64,000 nt of DNA. Source: VAZQ01 sp963841705. GTDB taxonomy: Bacteria; Pseudomonadota; Alphaproteobacteria; Rhizobiales; Xanthobacteraceae. This document shows positions 26,125-34,215 of this stretch, in pieces. The stretch is from positions 1 to 64,000 of the forward strand of contig CAWJDY010000043.1 in assembly GCA_963841705.1 (NCBI GenBank), read 5' to 3'. Each line of letters begins with the position of its first letter. Positions within the stretch are counted from its first letter, which is position 1. The notes below the pieces were generated by a model. The model saw only the letters and a list, made by a program, of their open reading frames with translations, did not search any database and was not told where the DNA came from. Both the position numbers and the translations under genes were made by a program.

Positions 26125-27111
26125 TCATTCAAGCACCTTGTCGGCACCGGCGGATAGTCCGAGCGGCACGTCCAGGCCGAGCGTCTTAGCGGTTTTAAGG
26201 TTGATGACTAAGTCAATTTTTGTCACTTGCTGCACTGGTAGATCGGCGGGTTTTTCGCCCTTGAGAATCCGCCCGGTATAGATGCCGGCTTGCCGCCAAG
26301 CATCACGAATGTTCGTTCCATAGCTCATGAGACCACCGACCGCCGTGTACGGGGGCCAGGCGTAAATCGCCGGTACGGCATGACGGGCCGCCAGCGTGAC
26401 GATTTGATCGGCCTGGGTAAGAAGATAACCGTCGCCGCTCACTTGGAGCGCGTCAGCCCGTTGCTGAACAAGGTCCACAAAGGCTGTCTCGATCTCGCTT
26501 GGACGACTTGCATTCACGACCAAGAGGCGCACCCCGCGAGCACGCGCCGCAACCTGCACTTCTCTCGTTTCGGACTCCGCATAAATAGGGTTGGTTGGGT
26601 TGCGGAGATAAGCGATCAATGTGGCCTTGGGTACCAATTCGAGCAACAGCTCAAGGCGCTTTGCTGCCGTTTCGGCGGACAAGAGGCCAATGCCGGTGAG
26701 ATTTCCGCCAGGTCGGTTGAGACTACCGACGAGGCCGACTTGGACCGGGTCGGCGCCCTGCATAAACACAATCGGGATCGTTTGGGTCGCCGCCTTGGCG
26801 GCAAGCGCACCATTTGTACTCTCCAGTACAGCGATGACGGACACCCGCAGGCGAACCAATTCGGCGACCAGTGTCGGCAGCCTATCGTTTTGACCCTGAG
26901 ACCACCGATATTCGATTGCGACGTTCTTACCCTCGATGTAACCGGTATCAGCCAGACCTTGGCGAAAAGTGGCGAGGTTCTCGCGGTTCGTTTCGAGCGA
27001 TGTGAGGTGAAGAAAGCCGATCACCGGCATCGTCGGCTGCTGCGCGCGAGCAGCAAACGGCCACGCCACCGCCGTACCGCCGAGCAGCGTGATGAACTCG
27101 CGTCGCTTCAT
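26125..27111 (-). CDS. DUF534-type ABC substrate-binding protein
   Basis: From the ATG at 27111 (MKRREFITLLGGTAVAWPFA) the product is 328 aa. Blocks include GLADTGYIEGKNVAIEYRWS, IVFMQGADPVQVGLVGSLNR and IDLVINLKTAKTLGLDVP; the end ADKVLE is a slight variant. A 221-bp gap separates it from the next family gene, so it has its own terminator or a leader between. An upstream ATG at 27138 would add nine residues without signal character. Confidence 0.92.
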   Translation of the reverse strand: MKRREFITLLGGTAVAWPFAARAQQPTMPVIGFLHLTSLETNRENLATFRQGLADTGYIEGKNVAIEYRWSQGQNDRLPTLVAELVRLRVSVIAVLESTNGALAAKAATQTIPIVFMQGADPVQVGLVGSLNRPGGNLTGIGLLSAETAAKRLELLLELVPKATLIAYLRNPTNPIYAESETREVQVAARARGVRLLVVNASRPSEIETAFVDLVQQRADALQVSGDGYLLTQADQIVTLAARHAVPAIYAWPPYTAVGGLMSYGTNIRDAWRQAGIYTGRILKGEKPADLPVQQVTKIDLVINLKTAKTLGLDVPLGLSAGADKVLE

Positions 27112-27319
27112 GGCTTTGTCCTCAAGCGAGGACCACACCCTACCACACTGGTAAACGAGAATGGCCCTTCGCAGCGCAGCAAAATAGCCAGCTTATTTCC
27201 GAGATGGGTCAAAACCCGATATTACCGCACCGCAGCATTGCTGTCCGCTCCACCTCAGTCAACGGACATTCGGCCCCGTAGAGGTACGTGCTGGACTGGT
27301 TGGCTTCATGACCATTCGG

Positions 27320-27520
27320 CCCGCCTCTTCTTCCAGGCCGTTCTTTACACTCACGATTTCGCTCCCGGAAAAATAATTTTTTTGGCGGTCTCCTTTGACT
27401 ATCGTCGTCCTTGCGAAATTCCCCGCTGCATCAAGACGAGGACATTCCGCTCCTCACCAACCTGCTCATCCGTGGCCAAGGTGGTCTCCCTGATCGGGGA
27501 TGTGGTCGTCGTAAGACGGC
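27320..27520 (+). repeat. Direct repeat copy 1 of a decayed coding segment
   Basis: CAGGCCGTTCTTTACACTCA followed by CGATTTCGCTC and GGTCTCCTTTGACTATC matches 29797-29860, and GACGAG...ACCAACCTG...CGTGGC(C)AAGGTGGT matches 29898-29950. The copies are diverged and both decayed. The segment between them holds a pseudogene and a transposase gene. Confidence 0.7.
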
Positions 27521-27569
27521 AAAAAGCAGCGGGTGCCTGCCTCTACCTTGATGCGAAAAGGAGAGCGAC

Positions 27570-27965
27570 ATGGCAAAACCAACTTAATCCGAATCGGGCC
27601 TCAGCATCGACAGAAGGCAATTGCTGGCATCGGCAGCGGCTCTCAGCATTGGGACCGTCCCCGCGATTGTACCTGCTGAGGTCACCAATGCAGGCCAAGC
27701 GGTTACCGTCGCAGAAATCGCAACATCGAAGATCGCAGCTTGGAACGTTTGCGCCGGGACCGCTCGGAAAATTGAGGAAATTGTCGCACGAAATATAATT
27801 AGAGCGGAAGCCAGATTACCGCTTTTGTCGGTTCCAAAAGAACTTCGCAGGATGAAAATGGTGGAGGATGCGAGGGCGTTCGAGGAGTTCGCTAATCGTC
27901 ATACGCAGGCAATTTGGGACGAGATTTTAGCCTCTGTACGGCAAGCCAGGGGACAACCGAATTGG
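27570..27965 (+). pseudogene. Small conserved protein gene with a stop at codon 6 and lost 3' end
   Basis: ATG at 27570 follows AAAAGGAGAGCGAC and reads MAKPT then TAA at 27585-27587. The same frame continues open as SESGLSIDRRQLLASAAALS, then ARKIEEIVARNIIRAEARLP, LRRMKMVEDARAFEEFANRH and GQPNWRP. This matches a small exported protein type I know from bradyrhizobia, in which no stop occurs at codon 6. After NWRP (about 27,965) the sequence becomes unrelated. A TTG restart at 27621 is possible but unlikely to give a functional product. Confidence 0.6.
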
Positions 27966-28124
27966 CGTCCCAGCCGATTAGGGGGCTGCTTTACCCCAAT
28001 TACCCGACCCTGGCGGTGCGCATCGGCACTTCGGGTTCGTGCCAGGACCGCGCGGTACCGCTTGCACAAACAAGGGTGACGGAAATCAAGGCTGAGGCTG
28101 AGCATACACTTGGTTTGGACCGTT

Positions 28125-28163
28125 ATCGCAAATTGCTGCGATATCGCAAATTTGCTGCGATAT
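28125..28163. repeat. Two tandem imperfect palindromes
   Basis: ATCGCAAATTGCTGCGAT (28125-28142) is followed by a second palindrome at 28141-28163 with arms ATATCGCA and TGCGATAT around AATTTGC. They sit 5 bp from the stop codon of the transposase gene and may be part of its end or a terminator. Confidence 0.55.
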
Positions 28164-28167
28164 TCGG

Positions 28168-29739
28168 CTACCGCCAACACGGATCCTTGCAATTGTTTTC
28201 CTCTTTGAAGATGGGCTCGACCCGTTCCTTCCCCCAGATTTTGTCTCCTGCCCTCCTGGGATTTTCGGCAAAGGCTCGATTCCGCTCCGCGAAATAAATG
28301 TCTATCGCTGCCTTGCATTCAGCAACCGATCCATAGTTGCTGTTGTGCAGTATTGCTCGCGCCATTCCACTGAACACCAACTCAATGACATTCAAAAACT
28401 GCGCACCAGAAGGCAAAGGGGTAAGTTCAACCAATGGTGTATTGTGCCGGTTTCTAAATCTGTCGCTATTCATTTCATCAACGACGCTGTAAAGCGCCTT
28501 TGAGGCATGCCACGACGCTGAGTCCCAGGAGAGGAAAATGCGCTTTTCAGTTCTGTATCGTATAAGCAGGCGTCGCAGCAGCTTAATCATTTCCTTTGTG
28601 TTCTTCTTTTTGGAATAAAAATGGGTCATCTGGTTTGACGACAATTCCAAGGCTGCAGTACATATAAGCGAGCCCTTGCTTCTTTGTCTCTGCGGAATGG
28701 TTCGCACTTCATCTCCAGGAACGAGTGCGACGCCACCTCGGATCTTCACTGAAAATGGGCCAAATTCGTCGATGGAAAAGAACTTCTCATCGGGCGCCAG
28801 TCGGGAAAGAGTAGCTGTGATCTTGGTCAGTTTCTCACGATAAGTTGGATCATTGCTTGTTAACGATTTCTTGGCCTTTTTGAATTTATAGCCCGCAGAA
28901 ATAAAGTACACTGAGATCGAACTCCTCGACACGCTTTCACAATAGGTTTCCCGGTACGCATTAGACAACGCTTGCAAACTCCAAGATGCCCGATTGATGC
29001 CGTAAACGTTTGGTGTCTCATGTATGATCTTGATCAATCTCTTCTTCTTTTCCTGGATGGCCTCCTGTAATTTATCAGACAGCTTCCTTGACCTTTTCAA
29101 AGGAAGACCATCAATGCCTGCGTGTGCGTATCCCAGATACCAATTCTCTACAGTGCGGCGCGCCCGTCCAATCTTGTCACATAATTCAGAAACACTTCGT
29201 CCTGACGAAAGACCTAACAAGACGACGCTCACTTCCCATTTCCGTCGATCATCCGACCGCTGCCAACTCTTAAGTACCTGCGAGTCGAGTGGCTTGACCA
29301 ACCCTGATCTCCTCTTCGCTCTCGGTAGTCTTTGTAATTCATGTTCGTCGCGCCATTGGGAATAGAGTGAGGCAAACTGTGAATACCTGTAGTTGCACTG
29401 CTTTGATGCTACCTCCTCTCGCCATGCGTCAAGTACGGAAAGTCCGTCATGTTCTATCCGCGAGTGAACCGACGCAAGACGAGCAAGCAGCCCGACCTTT
29501 CTGTGTGCTGGAGTTGGAAGTTTAGTATTTGAAAATAGCAAGGCAAGAAAATCGACCCGCCGCGCCCGTTCTATATCAGATAACGTCAGCGCGGACCGCT
29601 TAAAGGCATTTACGTACTTTGTCGCGCTGCTCCGCGCTATCCTGAGTTGGTTCGCGGTCTGGGTTTTGTTGAAATTATCAGCAAAACATCGCTGCAAGAG
29701 CTTTCGTATCTTGTACGCGGGCAAGGGAGCTTGTGGCAT
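28168..29739 (-). CDS. IS630-like DDE transposase with IstA-like N-terminus
   Basis: The product is 523 aa, longer than ordinary IS630 transposases (about 340 aa). Residues 8-50 form an IstA-like helix-turn-helix (YKIRKLLQRCFADNFNKTQT...RIARSSATKYV). A second HTH lies at about 183-205 (SVSELCDKIGRARRTVENWY). The catalytic core has FFSIDEFGPFS (Asp324), FLSWDSASWHASK (Asp406) and LNVIELVFSGMAR (Glu453), the IS630/Tc1 arrangement. The gene is clearly richer in A+T than its surroundings, which suggests recent transfer. Terminal inverted repeats were not identified with confidence. Confidence 0.82.
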   Translation of the reverse strand: MPQAPLPAYKIRKLLQRCFADNFNKTQTANQLRIARSSATKYVNAFKRSALTLSDIERARRVDFLALLFSNTKLPTPAHRKVGLLARLASVHSRIEHDGLSVLDAWREEVASKQCNYRYSQFASLYSQWRDEHELQRLPRAKRRSGLVKPLDSQVLKSWQRSDDRRKWEVSVVLLGLSSGRSVSELCDKIGRARRTVENWYLGYAHAGIDGLPLKRSRKLSDKLQEAIQEKKKRLIKIIHETPNVYGINRASWSLQALSNAYRETYCESVSRSSISVYFISAGYKFKKAKKSLTSNDPTYREKLTKITATLSRLAPDEKFFSIDEFGPFSVKIRGGVALVPGDEVRTIPQRQRSKGSLICTAALELSSNQMTHFYSKKKNTKEMIKLLRRLLIRYRTEKRIFLSWDSASWHASKALYSVVDEMNSDRFRNRHNTPLVELTPLPSGAQFLNVIELVFSGMARAILHNSNYGSVAECKAAIDIYFAERNRAFAENPRRAGDKIWGKERVEPIFKEENNCKDPCWR

Positions 29740-29769
29740 GAGTAAACTCCGCTCGAAATTGCTTCATGA

Positions 29770-29960
29770 CCATAGGTGGTTTCAACCTCTCCTTCCAGGC
29801 CGTTCTTTACACTCACGATCTCGCTCGCAAAAATAATTTTTTCACGCGGTCTCCTTTGACTATCTTCGTCTGAGTTGCGAAAATTCCCGCACATCAAGAC
29901 GAGAGCGGATGCTCTGACCAACCTGGTCCTCCGTGGCAAGGTGGTTTCCCTTACCGGGGG
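29770..29960 (+). repeat. Direct repeat copy 2 of a decayed coding segment
   Basis: It matches 27320-27520 (same order of blocks). An open stretch reading KTRADALTNLVLRGKVVSLT and ending at the stop near 30048 suggests it derives from a coding sequence. Confidence 0.65.
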
Positions 29961-30058
29961 TCCAGATCGCTTTGTTGCCATCAACAACGTCTGTGTGGAG
30001 CCAATCAGCCCGCGCGGGTTTGATACACCAATTCTGGACAGTCGGTAATGTCCTAAAT

Positions 30059-30298
30059 TTAAATTTGATATTGTTTTGCCGCCTCACAGGCATCAGTTAA
30101 AAATATCTGCAATATTTTGAGTGCCTTCTGTCGAGCTTCATGATGCGTGGGCGGTCCCGCCAGACGAATATTTATTGCAGCGTGGAGAGACTCGTCCTCG
30201 TCCAGCTCAAACGTCACTTGCCAGGCGGCGACCGAGCCTTCCGTCGATGTGGCCATGCCGGTGTGTTGGGTCGATATGGGTGTAATTTGCACAGTCAT
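30059..30298 (-). CDS. Small hypothetical protein
   Basis: From the ATG at 30298 the product is 79 aa: MTVQITPISTQHTGMATSTE, a strand-rich WQVTFELDEDESLHAAINIR segment and a C-terminal helix EARQKALKILQIFLTDACEA. It is acidic and soluble, without a known motif. An ATG at 30367 would add a basic extension that looks like a leader. I do not recognise the family. Confidence 0.5.
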   Translation of the reverse strand: MTVQITPISTQHTGMATSTEGSVAAWQVTFELDEDESLHAAINIRLAGPPTHHEARQKALKILQIFLTDACEAAKQYQI

Positions 30299-30430
30299 CG
30301 TATTCTCCAAAGTCGATTTGCCTCGCCGTTGTCTCTTGTCTCTGAGGCTCAATTCCATCAGCTCCAATCAACTTGGCTGCCCGACATCACGTTCCCTTTT
30401 GCGTCGTGGTGTCGGACGCCAACACCTTCC

Positions 30431-30620
30431 TCACATCCGATTGGGATATGCGAAACTGCCGTGCAACGATGGCACGACGATGAGATGCCGCTTGTCCTTC
30501 ATCAGGTCTTCGACTGGACCGATGAGCGCGACGTAAAGTTCGTGGCAGTGGGTTCCAAATCTGAGCCGACTCGGACTGTCCTGGGCGCGGCGAACCAGAT
30601 CGGCCGCCATGATCGGTAAT
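30431..30620 (-). pseudogene. CHAT-domain protein remnant
   Basis: The minus-strand frame includes ELYVALIGPVEDLMKDKRHL followed by IVVPSL. This is the conserved block just before the catalytic His region of CHAT (caspase-like, usually TPR-linked) proteins, where LLGPV..LI..K..L..VP...L is typical. The expected LPFHLL... continuation is lost after PSL. Only about 60 codons are recognisable, so it is a fragment. Confidence 0.5.
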
Positions 30621-30692
30621 CGATCGCTTCGGCCTTCGGCGGGCCGCGTTAGGCGGAACCGACGGGGTCGACCACGACAATTCCGATCGGCG

Positions 30693-31040
30693 TCATAGCA
30701 CCTCATGCTCCTGCACGAATTCGATTTCGGCTGCTACTGTTCGAGCAAACCAGCCTCCGCGCGTGGTGAGCTGCGCTGAGGCACTTTTGCCGAGCCTGGT
30801 AATCGTCAACATTCCGTCGCGACTCAGGTCTGCAACTGTCATTCCGGAGACAGGCTTATCGTCAACGCCGACAACTTCGGAACCCCACACGCCGTATCGC
30901 TTGTGCAGAGTGCCACCGCCCTTCAAACATGCGATGAGAGCGGTTCGCTTAGCAGGGGAGAGAATTGCCGTCGGTGCGGGCTGCTCATTGGATGCGTGGG
31001 CCATTGCCGTGGCTCGATTTTCGCGGGGTTCATCCGCCAT
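30693..31040 (-). CDS. Hypothetical protein
   Basis: The product is 115 aa. The central part LSPAKRTALIACLKGGGTLH then YGVWGSEVVGVDDKPVSGM and MLTITRLGKSASAQLTTRGG resembles a small winged-helix-like fold, but I cannot name a family. It may start at an internal ATG (31004). It is on the same strand as the CHAT remnant, with which its end overlaps slightly. Confidence 0.45.
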   Translation of the reverse strand: MADEPRENRATAMAHASNEQPAPTAILSPAKRTALIACLKGGGTLHKRYGVWGSEVVGVDDKPVSGMTVADLSRDGMLTITRLGKSASAQLTTRGGWFARTVAAEIEFVQEHEVL

Positions 31041-31159
31041 CTCGCCCGCCTTTGCTTATTTTCCGAACACACGCGATCGTATGCACAGCCTTGGCGAATG
31101 TCTTACGCCGCTTTAGTCCCTAATGCCAGATCTTCGAGACCTGGGCGGGCATTCTGCCT

Positions 31160-31290
31160 CCGGAAGAGCTTGAGCGCTGGTGCGTACTACCGACCAAATT
31201 GCAGGATGGCGTTTGACGTGAACTCGGTGCCGTTGTCGCTCACGATCATCTTCGGCTTGCCGCGCTCCCCGATTGTCGCGCGCCCTGTGC
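31160..31290 (-). pseudogene. IS3-family transposase OrfB fragment
   Basis: The minus strand reads RGKPKMIVSDNGTEFTSNAI followed by LQFG. DNGTEFTS is the hallmark around the second catalytic Asp of IS3-group integrase cores. No other part of the transposase is left, so it is a remnant. The rest of 31041-31557 shows nothing else. Confidence 0.65.
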
Positions 31291-31557
31291 ATATTAGCGA
31301 TTCGTTCATGGCCGGCATGGGAAGTTACGGGGCGGATTGCACCGCCGAGAAGGGTGATGAAACGTGCGTCGCTTTGCCGAGACTTTCTCGGCATGAGGGA
31401 GCCCACCAAGTCGGGCATCTGGGGGGCGGTCAAATCTTAGTGCAGCGCGCGGACGAGCAGTCGATCCAGCGGCTGCATCATCAATATGTCCGGATATGAT
31501 TTTCGGAAGCCACAGGATCGATACAAAAGCAGTTTCCTTACGGGATCAGCCCACCGG

Positions 31558-32379
31558 TTAGGGTGTGCCGACGCTGCTTATCTCGTCTGTCCAGACCTTG
31601 AAGCTCAGCAGCGTGTTAGGGCCAAACGTATTGCTGATTGCGACGTCAGCCGCATCGCGGCCTCGCGCAATGAGCACCCGGCCGATCCGCGGCACATTGT
31701 TCCGCGGATCAAAGATGTACCAGCGGCCGTCGAGATACGCCTCGATCCAAGCGGCGAAATCCATTGGCCCATACGGCGGCAGGACGCCGATCTCGCCGAG
31801 ATAACCAGTGCAGTAGCGTGCCGGAATGTTCATGCAGCGGCAAAATGCGATGGCGAGGTGCGTATAATCGCGGCAGACGCCTTTCCCCTCGTTGAAGGCT
31901 TCAAAGGCCGACTTGGTGGGACGCGAGTACTCGTAGCCAAACGTGATATGGTTGTGAACAAAATCGCAGATCGCCTGAACCCGTGCCCAGCCCGGCGGCG
32001 AATGGCCAAACAGGTTCCAACCTATCTGGGACAGCAGGTCCGTCTCGCAGTACCGGCTGCCCAGGAGAAACATCAGGGTTTCTTCGGGTAGGTCTTGGAT
32101 CGAATGTTGCTGGGCGGAGGCGACGACCACGTCAGGCTCGCCGGTGTCCTTCACCACCGCAGTGCTCGCCAACCGAATCTGGCCTTTAGGAGCCACGATC
32201 CTGTTGCACCAGTTGCCGAAGATGTCACGATAAGCCGTGATCGGCGTCGACGGGGTGGTAGTCAAATGGTCGGGAATTACGATGTCGGAAGCGCGCGTAT
32301 AATGGATGTTCAGCATCAGCATCATGGGCGTCGGCTGCGGACAGTCGTAGATTAACTCGTAGCCGACCCGGATCTGCAT
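31558..32379 (-). CDS. Transglutaminase-like protein lacking the usual catalytic His
   Basis: The product is 273 aa, with the family N-terminal strand region and then the papain-like core: RVQAICDFVHNHITFGYEYS, the catalytic Cys169 in GKGVCRDYTHLAIAFCR, and the Asp at about 224 in WYIFDPRNN. Where family members have DxHAW, this protein reads MDFAAWIEAYLDGRW, so the catalytic His is replaced by Ala209. It may be inactive as a protease or transglutaminase, or may belong to a subfamily with altered chemistry. A second, frameshifted family gene lies 40 bp upstream. Confidence 0.85.
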   Translation of the reverse strand: MQIRVGYELIYDCPQPTPMMLMLNIHYTRASDIVIPDHLTTTPSTPITAYRDIFGNWCNRIVAPKGQIRLASTAVVKDTGEPDVVVASAQQHSIQDLPEETLMFLLGSRYCETDLLSQIGWNLFGHSPPGWARVQAICDFVHNHITFGYEYSRPTKSAFEAFNEGKGVCRDYTHLAIAFCRCMNIPARYCTGYLGEIGVLPPYGPMDFAAWIEAYLDGRWYIFDPRNNVPRIGRVLIARGRDAADVAISNTFGPNTLLSFKVWTDEISSVGTP

Positions 32380-32419
32380 GATGGGCCTCTCGAAATGCCA
32401 CCGCCAGGCAAGGTGCAGT

Positions 32420-33347
32420 CTATGTGGCAGGAGAGGTCGTAGACCGTATTCTCCCAGTGGATCGCGTCTTGGACGGGCGCGTCTCGTCGACCACGCTCAC
32501 CGTAACCTCCATACCGAGGAAGGAAGACGCGTAGCCGATGAAACTGCCCCAGAGAGGCAAGGCTTGCGCAGGGTCCCAGGCCACCGCGACACGAATAAGA
32601 TTACGATTGCCGATGATGCTGTTGGTTGGATCGAAATCAACCCAGCCCGCTCCCGGCAGGTAGACCTGCAGCCAAGCATGGGTTGCCCCGCCGCCGACAG
32701 TGGGGGCACGGTCTGCATCTGGCACAAAGATGTAGCCGCTCACGAAGCGGGCCGCGAGGCCAAGAGATCGGACGCCTTCGATCATGAGCAAGGCAAAGTC
32801 GCGACAGGTTCCGCGACCGCGCTGAAGCGTCTCGCTTGGGGTCTGCACGTCCCCGCTCGATGCGGCGCGAATAGACGAACTGCTCCCTGATGCCGAGTGT
32901 CATCGAGCGAAGCAAGGCGATGGTGCCGGTTGATCCAGACGGCGCCAGGAAACTTGCCGCCCAATGATCGACGTCCGTTGCAGGGCAGTGCCGTTTCAAA
33001 GCGCGAGTAAGGTCGGGCCGGTCATCGCTCGGGTAGGCGAACGGATAGGTCTTTGCGTCAGGATCGAGCGCATAGTCGGGGAGCGCAGTTTCCACATGTT
33101 CAAGCGTGACAGTACTCTCGAAGCGAAGCTCCGAGGTTCTCCCGGAGAAGGTTGCGATTGCGACAGAGTTATCGAAGACATCATGAAGCCACCGCAGATG
33201 CTTTGGCTTTGGCATGATGTTGAGCCTTGTTTTGATTAGACGAAGATCATGGCTCTCCCGCGGCCGAAACATCATGCGATGCTCGCCCAATCCGACCGGC
33301 TCCGAGTAGCTGTAGATCGTGACATGCCGCACGGTCAGAAGGCGCAT
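32420..33347 (-). pseudogene. Transglutaminase-like protein gene with a one-base frameshift
   Basis: From the ATG at 33347 (MRLLTVRHVTIYSYSEPVGL) the frame encodes the bacterial transglutaminase-like N-terminal domain to REQFVYSRRIERG. At a run of four C (32851-32854 on the plus strand) one base too many shifts the frame. In the next frame the core continues: VQTPSETLQRGRGTCRDFAL (Cys), ATHAWLQVYLPGAGWVDFDP (His and Asp) to LGMEVTVSV. Restored, the protein has about 308 aa and a full Cys-His-Asp triad. The indel is in a homopolymer, so a sequencing error is possible. Confidence 0.8.
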
Positions 33348-34209
33348 CCCAGATCCTATCCTTCCGCCCATAAAAATCAATCAGCCGAAGCCGACCGGCG
33401 ATGAAAGTGCCTTCGCGAAGCGCATTTGAGCAAAGCGGTCGCAAATGGGACGGGTTGTCACGTAGGGCCACTCAAGGATGTTGAACCTACAAAAAAATAG
33501 CGAAAGTAGCAAAGCCAAACAGTCGAAATCAGTGATAAGGTACGCCTGAATCTGGAAAAATTCGTTTGGTCGAGTCGAGAAAAATAGCGAAATAAAAAAG
33601 CGAAGATAGCGATGCTATGCGAACGCTCTTACGACCCGCTCTCAAGGATGCTGTTGAAAGGTGATGAGGGGGGTGCAAAATTCGGAGGGGGGGTGGCCGA
33701 AAATGGCGATTTTCGCCAGGGGGGATATTACCCCTGGATGATCTTAGCGTTACGAGTAATAGGGATAGTTCCCTTGCCACTCAGCGATCGTCCACTCAGC
33801 AATTCATGAACGGCCGTCACCTGCTGGGACTCGGTCCGCTCCCCAGGCGTGGACGATGCCAATCGCGACCAACCCTTGCTAACGCCGCGTGGTAAAATCA
33901 AAAACGGCCGAGCGCACGCCGTGTGTCGCCCGCGCGCGTAGTCCAGATCCAGCGCACGACACCTCACTCCCAATTCAGCCCTACCTCGCTCGAGCGATTT
34001 CGAGCCCCGCGCTCGCCTCGCCCCTTGGCGGCGCAGGCTCTGCGATGCTGTTTTCAGTTGCGGCAGCGATCTAACCTGGGCGGGACTACCTCAAAGCAAC
34101 CCTGACAATCTGATTCGTCCAGTCGCTCCATTGTCTTAAGAATGGTCTGCTGCTGACCAATCTTAGGGTTGTCCCTGTTTCTGGAGCCTATCTCAATACG
34201 CTCCATATT
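33348..34209. other. Intergenic region with repeats and an A-rich stretch
   Basis: 33490-33610 is A-rich with recurring AAAATAGCGAA-like blocks at about 33497, 33579 and 33605. 34001-34073 matches 15681-15754. 34110-34195 is the left copy of a direct repeat found again at 38238-38323. No gene is supported. Confidence 0.6.
34110..34195 (+). repeat. Direct repeat flanking the terminase segment, left copy
   Basis: CGCTCCATTG...AAGAATGGTC(T/C)GCTGCTGACCAATCTTAGGGTTGTC followed by TTTGTTTCTGGAGC-like sequence is found here and at 38238-38323. A partial inverted copy (GACAACCCTAAGACGGGTC) is at 37343. Confidence 0.8.
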
Positions 34210-34215
34210 TTGGGC

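Noticed and set aside
26290..27798. 502-codon plus-strand frame opposite the DUF534 gene and its upstream region
   Set aside because: The minus strand has a clear family protein with signal peptide; the plus frame has no motif and crosses the gene's promoter region.
32840..32870. Programmed frameshift in the transglutaminase gene
   Set aside because: The site is a plain C4/G4 run with no slippery heptamer or stem-loop; a point indel or sequencing error explains it better.
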